Positions 35,632 through 45,163 of a stretch of 64,000 nt of DNA are shown in pieces. Each line of letters begins with the position of its first letter. Positions within the stretch are counted from its first letter, which is position 1. A program made the position numbers and the translations under genes. The notes beneath the pieces were generated by a model. The model was not told the DNA's origin. It searched no databases and was given only the letters and a program-made list of their open reading frames with translations. Origin of the DNA: Stagnihabitans lacustris (GTDB lineage: Bacteria > Pseudomonadota > Alphaproteobacteria > Rhodobacterales > Rhodobacteraceae); the NCBI RefSeq assembly GCF_025950525.1, contig NZ_JAPDGS010000005.1, positions 62,001 through 126,000 on the forward strand. Direction: 5' to 3'.

Positions 35632-36021
35632 TCAGTCTTTCTTGCCGCTGCCCAGAAGGAAGCCCAAGACCGCCAACCCGACCAGGGGCAACCAGACCGC
35701 CAGTTCCGACTTTTGGCCCTGAAGCGTCTGGCGAAGCTGGGTGGTTTCGGGGCCGAACAGATCGGGCAGATGCCGGCGACGCCGCGCGATCAGCCCCAGG
35801 ATCAGCGACAGGACCAATCCGCCGCAGCCCAGCATCAGCGCGGCGGCCAGCTGGCCCCAGGCTTCGGCCAGAGCGATGAAACCGGCCAGCGCCAGCCCCA
35901 TGATCCCGATCAGCGCAAACAGAAAGGCCAGCGCCCAAAGCCCCAGCGTCACGCCCATCCGCCGCAGCGCCTGGCCCACCACGAACCGCGCCAGCGTCAG
36001 GGCCAGTTGCAAGGCGGCCAT
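35632..36021 (-). CDS. phage-holin-superfamily III-like membrane protein
   Basis: 129 residues with two adjacent transmembrane helices (GLWALAFLFALIGIMGLALAGFIALAEAW and LAAALMLGCGGLVLSLILGLIA) and a third hydrophobic end (ELAVWLPLVGLAVLGFLLGS). This pattern is annotated as putative Actinobacterial holin-X/YqjE-like. It is the last gene of a three-gene unit with a YqjD-like protein and an AI-2E-family transporter. A role in lysis is not implied; YqjE/YqjD homologues are membrane or stress associated. Confidence 0.75.
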   Translation of the reverse strand: MAALQLALTLARFVVGQALRRMGVTLGLWALAFLFALIGIMGLALAGFIALAEAWGQLAAALMLGCGGLVLSLILGLIARRRRHLPDLFGPETTQLRQTLQGQKSELAVWLPLVGLAVLGFLLGSGKKD

Positions 36022-36024
36022 CCC

Positions 36025-36309
36025 CTAGCGCCGCCCGAACAACAGGCCAAGCAGCAGCCCGGCGCCCCCGGCCAGGGCCATCGCCTGCGCCGGGTTCTTG
36101 CGGGCAAACTCGGTCGCCTCGGTCAGCTTTTCCGCGGCCGAGGCCATGGCGTCGCCCCTCAAAGTTTCGGCCCGCGACTGGCCAAGCGCGGCCAGAGTCT
36201 CGGCGATCCGGGCCATGTCGGCACGCAGTTGGGCGATTTGCTCGGCCAGGTCTTGCTGCTCGGCCAGGTCTTCTTGCTCGGTCAGGTCTTCGGGGGCGGG
36301 TTTGGTCAT
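36025..36309 (-). CDS. YqjD/ElaB-like (DUF883-type) protein
   Basis: 94 residues: a soluble helical, acidic part (EDLTEQEDLAEQQDLAEQIAQLRADMARIAETLAALGQ) and one C-terminal anchor (AQAMALAGGAGLLLGLLFGRR) ending in RR, as in YqjD/ElaB ribosome-associated membrane proteins. The N-terminus is built from an in-frame 15-18 bp duplication (EDLxEQ repeated three times). It overlaps the AI-2E-family gene by 4 bp and is 3 bp from the holin-like gene. Confidence 0.75.
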   Translation of the reverse strand: MTKPAPEDLTEQEDLAEQQDLAEQIAQLRADMARIAETLAALGQSRAETLRGDAMASAAEKLTEATEFARKNPAQAMALAGGAGLLLGLLFGRR

Positions 36310-38165
36310 CGGGTCTCTCCTGGGATCAGGCGCCGCGGACGCGGGGCGACGCGGGGCGGCACGGGTTTGGCGGGGCTTTGGTCAAAGGCGGCCTGGGTCG
36401 CGGACTCCAGCGTGGTCACGGCGAAATCGGCGCCCAGGTCCAGCGCCTCGTCCAGCTTGGCTGCAGGCACCGGGGGGAAATGGCGCAAGCCGCTTTCGGC
36501 ATCATGCAGCCCCTGCGGCATCTGCAAGATTACGACGCCGACGCGCAAACCCGGGGCCGCGCGCTTCAGTCGGCGCAGATGCAACAAGGAGGCGCGGGTG
36601 GCGTTGCGGTCCAGAAAGGTCAGGATCAGGCAGGCGCACCCCGGCAGGTCCAGCAGCGCCAAGCGTGAGGGCGCAAGGTCCAGATGCCCCCGCGCCTGCG
36701 CCACAGCGCCCTCGGCCGTCAGGTTCTGCGCCAGGATCAGCGCCGCCACATCGTCGATCGCGCTGCGCCCCCCCACAACGGCCACAACGGGGCCGGTGGG
36801 CGCGGTCGTCTCTTCGGTCAGTTCCGCAGCCATCGCCGAGGCGACCAGGGCCAAACGCTCTTCCTGCGCGGTCGTCAGGACGCCGCGGTCCAGGTCGTCT
36901 TGCGCCAAAAGCAGCGCGGGGATCAGGATATCCTGATGATAATCGGCCAGGGCCATCGTCTCCAACGCCTCTTCGGCGCTGAAACTCGCCTCTAGCGCGT
37001 CGCCCACCAAAAGCCGCTGATACAGCCGCGCATGGGGCGCCAACATCGGCTCGTCACCCAGAAGGATGTCGAACAGCCCGAATTGCGGCACATGGCGGCC
37101 CAGAACCACCAGGCAGACCGTCAGCGGCGTTGACAGGACCAGCCCCAGCGGCCCCCAAAGAAAGGTCCAGACCAAGGCCGCCACGATGATCGCCAGCGGA
37201 CTAAGCCCGGTGCGCGAGCCGTAAAGCCAGGGCTCGACCACATTCGACGTGATCAGCTCCACCGCCCCAAACAGCGCCAGCGTCCACAGCACCGCCGACC
37301 AGTCGGGTGACACGGCAAAGGCCAAAAACAGCGGAAAGGCCGCAGCCAGGGCCGAGCCGATGAAGGGCACAAAGCGCAGGATCAGGGTCAACAGCCCCCA
37401 CAGGGCCGCATTGGGCACCCCGATCAGCCACAGGCCAAGGCCGATGGGCAGGGCATAGACCGTGTTCACCAAAAGCTGGATCAGCAGATAGGTCGCCACC
37501 CGCGACCCCGCCTCTTGCAGCACCTGCGTCGTGCGGTGCAGGTCGTTCGACCCCACCAGCCGGATAAAGCGGTCGCGCAGCGTCTCGCGCTCTAGCAGCA
37601 TGAAGATCACCAGGACGATGACCAGGCCCGTGCTGGCCGCCGGTCCGATCAGCGGCAGGACCAGGCCTTGCACGACATCCAGCGCATTGGTCGGCTGCAC
37701 GACCTCGACCGCCATGGGGGCGGTGCCCGAGGCGGGCAGGGCGGCCCCGATCTGCGCATTGATCGCCGAGATCATGTCCGACAGCTGCGCCACCAGGCTG
37801 CTGCCCCCGCCCGCCGCCTTCAGCGCCTGAACCTTGGCCAGGATATTGGCCTGAAACGCCGGCAGGTTCTGCGCCAGCGACCCCAGCTCGACGCCAAACA
37901 CCAGGGCGACCGCGCCGATCAGGGCAAAGGCCAGGCTGACGACGGCCAGCACCGTCACCAGCAAGGGAAGCCCCTGACGGCGCAAAAAGGTCACGACGGG
38001 CGCCAGGGCAAAGGTGATCAGCATGGCAATGGCCAGCGGCACAAAGATGTCCTGCGCCACGGCCAGGACGGTCGCAACCCCCACGACAGCCGCCAGTTGC
38101 AGGATGGTGATGCGCCCCGCCGGGATGGGAAGCTCAGGCGCCGGATTTTCGGTCAATCTTGGCAT
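36306..38165 (-). CDS. AI-2E-family transporter with C-terminal extension
   Basis: 619 residues from ATG 38165 (an ATG at 38192 is also in frame). Residues about 10-350 have the PF01594 pattern with eight membrane segments (ILQLAAVVGVATVLAVAQDIFVPLAIAMLITFALAPVV ... GAVELITSNVVEPWLYGSRTGLSPLAIIVAALVWTFLWGPLGLVLSTPLTVCLVVLGRH). A further 260 soluble residues follow, with a Rossmann-like rhythm (VVAVVGGRSAIDDVAALIL, LALLDLPGCACLILTFLDRNATRASLLHLRRLKRAAPGLRVGVVILQM). The family name is historical; substrates vary and quorum sensing should not be assumed. Confidence 0.85.
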   Translation of the reverse strand: MPRLTENPAPELPIPAGRITILQLAAVVGVATVLAVAQDIFVPLAIAMLITFALAPVVTFLRRQGLPLLVTVLAVVSLAFALIGAVALVFGVELGSLAQNLPAFQANILAKVQALKAAGGGSSLVAQLSDMISAINAQIGAALPASGTAPMAVEVVQPTNALDVVQGLVLPLIGPAASTGLVIVLVIFMLLERETLRDRFIRLVGSNDLHRTTQVLQEAGSRVATYLLIQLLVNTVYALPIGLGLWLIGVPNAALWGLLTLILRFVPFIGSALAAAFPLFLAFAVSPDWSAVLWTLALFGAVELITSNVVEPWLYGSRTGLSPLAIIVAALVWTFLWGPLGLVLSTPLTVCLVVLGRHVPQFGLFDILLGDEPMLAPHARLYQRLLVGDALEASFSAEEALETMALADYHQDILIPALLLAQDDLDRGVLTTAQEERLALVASAMAAELTEETTAPTGPVVAVVGGRSAIDDVAALILAQNLTAEGAVAQARGHLDLAPSRLALLDLPGCACLILTFLDRNATRASLLHLRRLKRAAPGLRVGVVILQMPQGLHDAESGLRHFPPVPAAKLDEALDLGADFAVTTLESATQAAFDQSPAKPVPPRVAPRPRRLIPGETR

Positions 38166-38297
38166 CTTGTCCCATATCTTGCACCGCTCCATGGTGGGCC
38201 AATGGGCGGGGGTGTCAACGACTATCGGGCCGGGCGGGGGGACACAGGCCGTTGGTGTGGCGACTTGCACGGCGTGGCCGGGTCGATGGTCAGCGGC

Positions 38298-39266
38298 TTA
38301 TGACAGGGCGGTCCGGGCCTCGTCCGCGATGCCCGACAGGATGCGGCGGATGGTGGCAATCTGCGCCGTGGCCTCGTGCCTTTCCTGACCCAGGCGGGTG
38401 TCCAGATCCTCACCCGGAGCCAGCAGCGTGGTCGAGGCCGCGCGCATCGGGATCACCGGATCGGGCGGGTCAGAGGCAAAACGGTAGGCGGGGGCGAACA
38501 TGCCGTTTTCCTCTTCGCAGCCAAAGGCCCGCACCTGGGGCGCCTCACCCAACAAAAGCAGCCGGGTCAAAAGCCCCTTGATGTCGATGTCACCCTCTCC
38601 GGTCCGGCAGGCGCGATGGGCAAAGCCGTCCCGGTCGGCCAAGATCACCGCGTCCTTGATATGGACATCGGTCACATGCGGCGCCATCCGCGCCAAGGCC
38701 GCCTCTGGCGTCTCGAAGGCGTTGATCATATTGGCGAAATCGTAAAGCAGCGTCAGGCGCGGGTTGTCCACCGCCTGCAAGATCGCCACCAGTTCCCGTG
38801 ATGTCAGGTCCTCGTGCTGTTCCAACAGGAAGTCCAATGACCCCTTGGGGTCCAGCACCGTCAGGCGCCGCAGGTCGGCAATCGTCTGCGCCATGACCTG
38901 CGAGACCGGGCCGGCATGGCGCGGATAACAGCGGACCGAGGTGGCGCCGGTGTCCCGCGCCACCTGAATGGCCGCACGCAAAGTGGCCTCGTCGGTGGCC
39001 GAGGTCTCGATATGAACTTCCAGCCCCAGTGCCTGCGCCAGCGCACCAAACCCGGCCCGGGTGTCGGGGGCGTGCAAAAGCGAACGCGCCTCGCCGTCCT
39101 CGACATGGATCTTGACCCCCGCCATCCTTTGCTGATCGGCAAAGCGCAGAAAGTCGATGGGCATGGCAGAGCCCAGGCGGAAGTTCAGGTGCCAGGCATA
39201 GGCATGGGCGAAAAGCCTGACCCCTTGGATGCGCGGGATCAGACGGGCGGCGTCATGGCGGTTCAA
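38298..39266 (-). CDS. xylose-isomerase-like TIM-barrel protein
   Basis: 322 residues with the AP-endonuclease-2/sugar phosphate isomerase fold. Likely metal-site residues occur in GVKIHVEDGE, LEVHIETS, LLEQHEDLTSRELVAI, LTLLYDFANMIN, VTDVHIKDAV and FGCEEENGM. No specific substrate is evident. It is transcribed in the same direction as the AI-2E unit, about 130 bp before its start, and divergent from the RND/SQR operon. Confidence 0.75.
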   Translation of the reverse strand: MNRHDAARLIPRIQGVRLFAHAYAWHLNFRLGSAMPIDFLRFADQQRMAGVKIHVEDGEARSLLHAPDTRAGFGALAQALGLEVHIETSATDEATLRAAIQVARDTGATSVRCYPRHAGPVSQVMAQTIADLRRLTVLDPKGSLDFLLEQHEDLTSRELVAILQAVDNPRLTLLYDFANMINAFETPEAALARMAPHVTDVHIKDAVILADRDGFAHRACRTGEGDIDIKGLLTRLLLLGEAPQVRAFGCEEENGMFAPAYRFASDPPDPVIPMRAASTTLLAPGEDLDTRLGQERHEATAQIATIRRILSGIADEARTALS

Positions 39267-39530
39267 GGCGGCTCTCCGGTGGTTAGGCCGACCTTTGGGC
39301 GTAGCGCGGTCAAAGGCAACACGGATATGGCGGGCCCCGGAGTTTCGGGGCGGTTCAGGCCGGACCTCTGCCAGCGGTCTTGCGCCGGGGAATCATAGGG
39401 CCATCGGGCGCCCTTCGGCCATCCGCCAAGCCCGGGGCCGTCATCCGCCGACCCCGGGGCGGGATATTTGCCAATGGTCGCGCGCCCCTGCAGGTCGCGG
39501 CTTGCCCGATCCAGGCTCTCTGACTCGCTA

Positions 39531-39558
39531 TTGCATTTAAACATTCGAATGTGATAAT
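39531..39558 (+). promoter_or_regulatory. sigma70-type promoter with palindromic operator in the spacer
   Basis: TTGCAT (39531-39536) and GATAAT (39553-39558) are separated by 16 bp. The perfect 12-bp palindrome ACATTCGAATGT (39541-39552) fills most of the spacer. A repressor bound there would block RNA polymerase. The gene order downstream suggests a sulfide/persulfide-responsive ArsR-type regulator (SqrR/BigR), which is inferred. The RND adaptor starts 32 bp after the -10 box. Confidence 0.6.
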
Positions 39559-39590
39559 GCGAAAGCGTGACCGATGTGAGGATACCTGCC

Positions 39591-40571
39591 ATGCGCCTGC
39601 CGTCCCGTTTCTTCAGCCTCGCCCTTCTGTCCCTGGCCTATCCGGCCACGGCAGAGCCCGCCGGGCTTCAGCCCGTTCCGGTGACCGAGTGGAAAGCGGT
39701 TTATGCCGAGGTCACGCCGCGGGATCGCATGCCGGCGCGGGCGCGGCTGGGGGGGACGCTGGTCGAACTTTCCGTGATCGAGGGCGACCTTGTGACCTCG
39801 GGTCAGGCCATCGGGCGGATCGTGGATGAGAAGCTGGAGTTCCAGATGACCGCGCTTGACGCGCAGCAGGGCGCACTTCAGGCGCAGATGACCAATGCCA
39901 AGTCCGAGCTTGCGCGGGGGGAAAGCCTTCTGAAGCAAGGAGTTGCCACAGAACAGGGCCTGGACGCGCTGCGCACCCGAGTTCAGGTCTTGGAGGGCCA
40001 GCTTGCCGCCCTTGCGGCTCAGGCCGATGTCTTGGCCCAGCAGATCAAGGATGGCACGGTCTTGGCCCCCGCGGCGGGACGGGTGTTGGATGTGCCGGTG
40101 TCGAAAGGCGCGGTCGTCATGCCCGGCGAGGCGGTGGCCACGATTGCCGGCGGCGGCACCTTCCTGCGGCTGCAGGTCCCCGAGCGCCATGCCGGCGCCC
40201 TGCACCAGGGTGACACGATCCAGATTTCCGAGGGCGATGCCACGCGGTCGGGCCGGCTCTCGCGCGTTTATCCGTTGATCCAGAACGGCCGCGTGACGGC
40301 GGATGTCGACTTGGCGGGCCTGTCGGATGCCTTTGTCGACGCCCGCATCCTTGTGCGTCTGCCGGTGGGCCAACGTGAGGCGCTGATGGTGCCCGCAGCC
40401 GCCTTGCACGCGCGGGCGGGGCTGGATTTCGTCACGGTGCAGGGCAGCGCGGGCCCGGTGAGCCGCGCGGTTGTGCCGGGTGACACCCAGGTGATCGACG
40501 GCGCCGAGATGGTCGAGATCCTCAGCGGCCTGCAGCCAGGCGACGTGCTGGTGGAGGCCACCCATGACTGA
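39591..40571 (+). CDS. RND efflux periplasmic adaptor (HlyD/AcrA family)
   Basis: 326 residues from ATG 39591 (GAGGATACCTGCC upstream). A signal peptide (RLPSRFFSLALLSLAYPATA) is followed by barrel-sandwich halves (GGTLVELSVIEGDLVTSGQAIGRI and GTVLAPAAGRVLDVPVSKGAVVMPGEAVATI) flanking a coiled-coil hairpin (about 85-155, ALQAQMTNAKSELARGESLLKQGVATEQGLDALRTRVQVLEGQLAAL), then beta-barrel and membrane-proximal parts. It connects the inner-membrane RND pump to an outer-membrane channel. It overlaps the pump gene by 8 bp. No TolC-type gene is nearby. Confidence 0.9.
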   Translation: MRLPSRFFSLALLSLAYPATAEPAGLQPVPVTEWKAVYAEVTPRDRMPARARLGGTLVELSVIEGDLVTSGQAIGRIVDEKLEFQMTALDAQQGALQAQMTNAKSELARGESLLKQGVATEQGLDALRTRVQVLEGQLAALAAQADVLAQQIKDGTVLAPAAGRVLDVPVSKGAVVMPGEAVATIAGGGTFLRLQVPERHAGALHQGDTIQISEGDATRSGRLSRVYPLIQNGRVTADVDLAGLSDAFVDARILVRLPVGQREALMVPAAALHARAGLDFVTVQGSAGPVSRAVVPGDTQVIDGAEMVEILSGLQPGDVLVEATHD

Positions 40572-43500
40572 CCCATCTGACAAGCCCCTTGGCCTCGCCG
40601 GGCGTCTGACGGCGGCCTTCATCAAATCGGCCCTGACGCCATTGTTCATCCTGGCCGCCCTCGCCGCGGGCCTTTTGGCCGTGGTCTCCCTCCCCCGCGA
40701 GGAAGAGCCGCAGATTTCGGTGCCTCTGGTCGATATCTTCATCCAGTCGCAGGGCCTTGCCGCCCAGGACGGGGTCAAGCTTGTGACCGAGCCCATGGAA
40801 GTGATCGTCAAGGCGATCAACGGGGTCGAACATGTCTATTCCCAGACCCGCGACGACAGCGCCATGGTCACGGCGCGCTTTGCCGTGGGCACCAATTCCG
40901 ACGACGCCATGTTGCGCGTGCATGACAAGGTGCGTGCCAACATGGACCGCATCCCCGTTGGCATCCCCGAACCCCTGATTGTCGGGCGCGGCATCGACGA
41001 CGTGGCGATCCTGTCGCTGACGCTGTCGTCGGCGCCTGGCCAGGACATCCCGGCCGGAGACCTGACCCGCATCGCCCGCACCCTGCAAACCGAGGTCGCC
41101 AAGGCCGACAATGTCGGGCTGACCTACCTGGTCGGCGATGCCCAGGACGCGGTGCAGATCCAGCCCGACCCCGACCGCCTGGCGCTTTATGGCGTCACCT
41201 TGCAACAACTGGCGCAGAAGGTGGGGCAGGCCAATCGCACGCTGAACACCGGCCGCTTGCGCGATCAGGGCCAACAGGTCGACCTGGTCGCAGGTCAGAC
41301 CCTGACCGCCCCGGCCGAGGTCGCAAAGCTGCTTTTGACCACGCGTGACGGTCGCCCGGTCTATGTCTCGGATGTGGCCAAGGTCGCCTATGTGGCCGAT
41401 ACCTCCGAGCATATCGTGGCCAACATCACCCGCGAGGGGCGCTCGCCGGCCGTGACACTCGCCGTGGCCAAGCGCGCCGGCGCCAATGCGGTGGTCGTGG
41501 CCGAAGAGGTCCTGGCCCGCGTCGAAGAACTGAAGGGCCACCAGATCCCGGACTCGGTGATCGTCACCGTGACCCGCGACTATGGCGAGACGGCGAACGA
41601 GAAGGCCAACGAGCTTTTGTTCCACCTTGGCCTCGCCACGGTCTCGATCATCCTTTTGGTCTGGCTGGCGATTGGCTGGCGTGAGGCCGTCGTGGTTGCC
41701 ATCGTCATCCCGGTGACGATCCTGCTGACGCTGTTTGCCGCCTGGCTCATGGGCTATACGCTGAACCGGGTGTCGCTGTTTGCGCTGATCTTTTCCATCG
41801 GCATCCTGGTCGATGACGCCATCGTGGTCATCGAGAACATCGCCCGCCATTGGGGGATGAGGGACGGCCGCACCCGCACCCAGGCCGCCATCGACGCGGT
41901 GGCCGAGGTCGGCAACCCGACCATCGTGGCCACCCTGACCGTGGTGGCGGCGCTGTTGCCGATGCTGTTCGTGTCGGGCCTGATGGGGCCCTATATGTCG
42001 CCCATCCCGGCCAATGCCTCGGCCGCGATGATCTTTTCCTTCTTTGTCGCGGTCATCATCACCCCCTGGCTGATGGTCAAGATCGCGGGCCGCGCCGAAA
42101 TGGCCGCCCATGGCCATGACGACACTTACGGCGGCCATCACGGCGGCTGGATGGAACGCGCCTATGACCGCGTCGCACGGCCCCTCTTGGCCACCAAGGC
42201 GCGCTCGCTGGGCTTTCTGCTGGGGACGGCGGCGCTGTCCTTCGGCTCGCTGGCCGCGCTTTACACCCGGGATGTGACGGTCAAACTGCTGCCCTTCGAC
42301 AACAAGTCGGAACTGTCGGTGATGATCGACCTGCCCGAGGGCGCCTCGGTTCAGGCCACCGACCGCGTGGCGCAGGATGTGGCTGCCGTGGTCATGCAGA
42401 TGCCCGAAGTCACCTCGGTCCAGACCCATGCCGGCACCGCGGCACCTTTCAACTTCAACGGCCTGGTCCGGCATTACTACCTGCGCCAAGAGCCGCAATT
42501 GGGCGAGGTCGCGATCAACCTGGCCCCCAAGGGCGACCGCGCCCGCGCCAGCCATGACATCGCGCTGGACCTGCGGGCGCAGCTGGCCGCCCTGCCGCTG
42601 CCCCCCGGCACCAGCCTGAAGGTCGTTGAGCCCCCGCCCGGCCCGCCGGTGATCTCGACCCTTTTGGCCGAGGTCTATGGGCCGGACGCCGCCACCCGCC
42701 GCGCCGCCGCGGCCCAGATCGAGGCGGCCTTCAAGGCGGTGCCCTTCGTCGTCGATGTGGACAACAGCTATGGCACGCAAGGACGCCGCCTGCGGGCCAG
42801 GATCTCGAACGACAACCTGGATTTCTTTGGCGTCCAGGAATCCGATGTTTTCGACACGATGGCGCTGTTGAACGGCAGCCAGACCGTCGGCTATTCCGCC
42901 CGCGGCGAAGGTCGCCTGCCGATCCCGTTGCAACTGGCGCGCCCCAAGTCGGACCGTGTCATGGATGAACGCTTTCTGACCACGCCCATCCCCGCCAACG
43001 CGCTGCCCGGGGCTCGCGGCGTGGTCGAACTGGGCGATGTGGTGACGGTGGCCGAGGAACCGGCCTCCTATCCCATCTTCCGCCACAATGGCCGCGATGC
43101 CGAGATGGTCAGCGCCGAACTGGCGGGCGACTTCGAGGCCCCGCTTTACGGCATGCTGGCGGTGGCCGACCAGATCGCGGCGCAAGACTGGCCCGCCGGC
43201 GCGCCGACGATCAGCCTGCATGGCCAGCCCGAGGACGAAAGCAAAGTCACCCTCCTGTGGGACGGCGAATGGGAGGTCACTTTCGTCACCTTCCGCGACA
43301 TGGGCGCGGCCTTTGGCGTGGCGCTTCTGGGGATCTATATCCTGGTTGTCGCGCAGTTCGGCTCTTTCCGGCTGCCCCTGGTGATCCTGACGCCGATCCC
43401 CTTGACCTTCCTGGGCATCATCGCCGGGCATTGGCTGTTTCACGCGCCCTTTTCGGCCACGTCGATGATCGGCTTCATCGCTTTGGCGGGGATCATCGTG

Positions 43501-43752
43501 CGCAACTCGATCCTGCTGGTCGATTTCATCCGCAACAGCGGTGAGGTCACGATTGACACCCTGATCGAGGCCGGGGCGATCCGCTTCAAGCCCATCCTTC
43601 TGACCGCTGTGGCCGCCATGATCGGCGCCGTGGTGATCCTGACGGACCCGATCTTTCAGGGTCTGGCCATCTCGCTGCTGTTTGGCCTGCTGTCGTCCAC
43701 CCTGCTGACCGTCCTGGTCATCCCCGCCATCTACCGCGTGTTCAAGACCTGA
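40564..43752 (+). CDS. RND efflux pump permease (AcrB/HAE family)
   Basis: 1062 residues, full length. TM1 (LTPLFILAALAAGLLAVVSLPREEEPQISVPLVDI) is followed by the porter domains, then TM4 with the proton-relay pair in SIGILVDDAIVVIENIARHW, and the second half with GFIALAGIIVRNSILLVDFIRN and TAVAAMIGAVVILTDPIFQGLAISLLFG. The sequence resembles the HAE-type pumps co-transcribed with sulfide:quinone oxidoreductase genes rather than multidrug AcrB itself. The substrate is unknown, possibly a reactive sulfur species or a thiol compound (inferred from neighbours). Confidence 0.92.
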   Translation: MTDPSDKPLGLAGRLTAAFIKSALTPLFILAALAAGLLAVVSLPREEEPQISVPLVDIFIQSQGLAAQDGVKLVTEPMEVIVKAINGVEHVYSQTRDDSAMVTARFAVGTNSDDAMLRVHDKVRANMDRIPVGIPEPLIVGRGIDDVAILSLTLSSAPGQDIPAGDLTRIARTLQTEVAKADNVGLTYLVGDAQDAVQIQPDPDRLALYGVTLQQLAQKVGQANRTLNTGRLRDQGQQVDLVAGQTLTAPAEVAKLLLTTRDGRPVYVSDVAKVAYVADTSEHIVANITREGRSPAVTLAVAKRAGANAVVVAEEVLARVEELKGHQIPDSVIVTVTRDYGETANEKANELLFHLGLATVSIILLVWLAIGWREAVVVAIVIPVTILLTLFAAWLMGYTLNRVSLFALIFSIGILVDDAIVVIENIARHWGMRDGRTRTQAAIDAVAEVGNPTIVATLTVVAALLPMLFVSGLMGPYMSPIPANASAAMIFSFFVAVIITPWLMVKIAGRAEMAAHGHDDTYGGHHGGWMERAYDRVARPLLATKARSLGFLLGTAALSFGSLAALYTRDVTVKLLPFDNKSELSVMIDLPEGASVQATDRVAQDVAAVVMQMPEVTSVQTHAGTAAPFNFNGLVRHYYLRQEPQLGEVAINLAPKGDRARASHDIALDLRAQLAALPLPPGTSLKVVEPPPGPPVISTLLAEVYGPDAATRRAAAAQIEAAFKAVPFVVDVDNSYGTQGRRLRARISNDNLDFFGVQESDVFDTMALLNGSQTVGYSARGEGRLPIPLQLARPKSDRVMDERFLTTPIPANALPGARGVVELGDVVTVAEEPASYPIFRHNGRDAEMVSAELAGDFEAPLYGMLAVADQIAAQDWPAGAPTISLHGQPEDESKVTLLWDGEWEVTFVTFRDMGAAFGVALLGIYILVVAQFGSFRLPLVILTPIPLTFLGIIAGHWLFHAPFSATSMIGFIALAGIIVRNSILLVDFIRNSGEVTIDTLIEAGAIRFKPILLTAVAAMIGAVVILTDPIFQGLAISLLFGLLSSTLLTVLVIPAIYRVFKT

Positions 43753-43789
43753 TCCGGGCGGGAGGCCCGGAGTACCATTGGAGGAAATC

Positions 43790-45076
43790 ATGGCACATGT
43801 CGTCGTCCTGGGGGCCGGGCTCGGAGGAGCCATCATGGCCTATGAGCTGAAGGACCAGCTGCGCAAAGAAGACACGGTGACGGTGATCACCAAGGACCCG
43901 ACCTATCACTTTGTGCCCTCCAACCCCTGGATCGCCGTGGGCTGGCGCAAGCGCGAAGAGATCACGGTGGACCTTGCGCCTGTCATGGCAAAGCGCGGGA
44001 TCGACTTCATCCCCGTGGCGGCCGAACAGCTGCACCCGGCCGATAACCGCATCCAGTTGGTCGATGGCCGCTCGGTCAGCTATGACTACCTGGTGATCGC
44101 CACCGGCCCCGAATTGGCCTTCGACGAGATCCCCGGCCTTGGGCCTCATGGCGGGTTCACCCAGTCGGTTTGCCATATCGACCATGCCGAAAAGGCCGAA
44201 CAGGTCTTCCAGGAGCTTCTGAAGAACCCCGGCCCGGTGATCATCGGCGCGGCCCAGGGCGCAAGCTGCTTCGGCCCGGCCTATGAGTTCCTGTTCATCC
44301 TGGAAACCGCGCTGCGCCGCGCCAAGATCCGCGACAAGGTGCCGATGACCTTCGTGACCCCGGAACCCTATGTGGGCCACCTGGGTCTGGACGGCGTCGG
44401 CGACACCAAGGGCCTTCTGGAATCCGAGATGCGCGGCAAGCACATCAAATGGATGACCTCGACCCGGGTGAAAAAGGTCGAAGCGGGTCAGATGACCGTC
44501 GAAGAGGTCGGTGAGGACGGCGTGGCCAAGCCCGAAAAGGTCTTGCCCTTTGCCTATTCGATGATGCTGCCCGCCTTTCGCGGCATCAAGCCGGTCTCGG
44601 GGATCGAGGGCCTGAGCAATCCGCGCGGCTTTACCATCGTCGACAAGCACCAGCAGAATCCGACGTTCAAGAATGTCTTTGCCGTGGGCGTCTGCGTCGC
44701 TATCCCGCCCATGGGCCCGACGCCGGTGCCCTGCGGCGTGCCGAAAACCGGCTTCATGATCGAATCCATGGTCACCGCCACGGCGCACAACATCGGCAAT
44801 CTGGTGCGCGGCAAGGCGGCCGACGAACAGGGCACCTGGAACGCCATTTGCCTCGCCGATTTCGGCGACGGGGGCATCGCCTTTGTGGCCCAACCGCAAA
44901 TCCCGCCGCGCAATGTCAACTGGTCGGCTTCGGGCAAATGGGTCCATCTCGCCAAGGTCGGCTTCGAGAAATACTTCCTGCGCAAGTTGCGCCAGGGCAA
45001 GTCAGAGCCGTTTTATGAAAGCCTTGCGCTGAAGGTTCTTGGCATCGACAAGCTGAAAGAAACCACCAAGGGCTGA
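43790..45076 (+). CDS. sqr: sulfide:quinone oxidoreductase
   Basis: 428 residues from ATG 43790, preceded by GGAGGAAATC. The FAD motif is VVVLGAGLGGAIMAYEL, with YDYLVIATGPEL and FAVGVCVAIPP further on. The catalytic Cys pattern fits SQR: Cys128 (QSVCHID), Cys160 (GAAQGASCFGP) and Cys354 (NAICLADFGD), at nearly the same positions as the three functional Cys of Acidithiobacillus SQR (128, 160, 356). The enzyme oxidises sulfide to polysulfide or persulfide and reduces quinone at the membrane; the C-terminal region is amphipathic. It lies 37 bp after the RND pump. Confidence 0.88.
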   Translation: MAHVVVLGAGLGGAIMAYELKDQLRKEDTVTVITKDPTYHFVPSNPWIAVGWRKREEITVDLAPVMAKRGIDFIPVAAEQLHPADNRIQLVDGRSVSYDYLVIATGPELAFDEIPGLGPHGGFTQSVCHIDHAEKAEQVFQELLKNPGPVIIGAAQGASCFGPAYEFLFILETALRRAKIRDKVPMTFVTPEPYVGHLGLDGVGDTKGLLESEMRGKHIKWMTSTRVKKVEAGQMTVEEVGEDGVAKPEKVLPFAYSMMLPAFRGIKPVSGIEGLSNPRGFTIVDKHQQNPTFKNVFAVGVCVAIPPMGPTPVPCGVPKTGFMIESMVTATAHNIGNLVRGKAADEQGTWNAICLADFGDGGIAFVAQPQIPPRNVNWSASGKWVHLAKVGFEKYFLRKLRQGKSEPFYESLALKVLGIDKLKETTKG

Positions 45077-45163
45077 TCCGCAACCGCCGCGCCCCCAGAC
45101 CACCCGAGGCGGCAATCCCCGGGACATCTCACCCGCTTCAACGACTTACCGAAAGGAAAACCC

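Noticed and set aside
35632..36021. Prophage holin and lysis cassette
   Set aside because: No endolysin or phage gene is around. The protein pairs with YqjD-like and AI-2E-family genes, a chromosomal arrangement.
36306..38165. Quorum-sensing (autoinducer-2) exporter
   Set aside because: The family name does not establish the substrate, and no luxS or lsr gene is nearby.
40522..43836. 1104-codon open frame on the minus strand opposite the RND pump
   Set aside because: It is a shadow frame: His/Asp/Arg/Gly-rich, without any domain, and fully opposite a clear RND permease.
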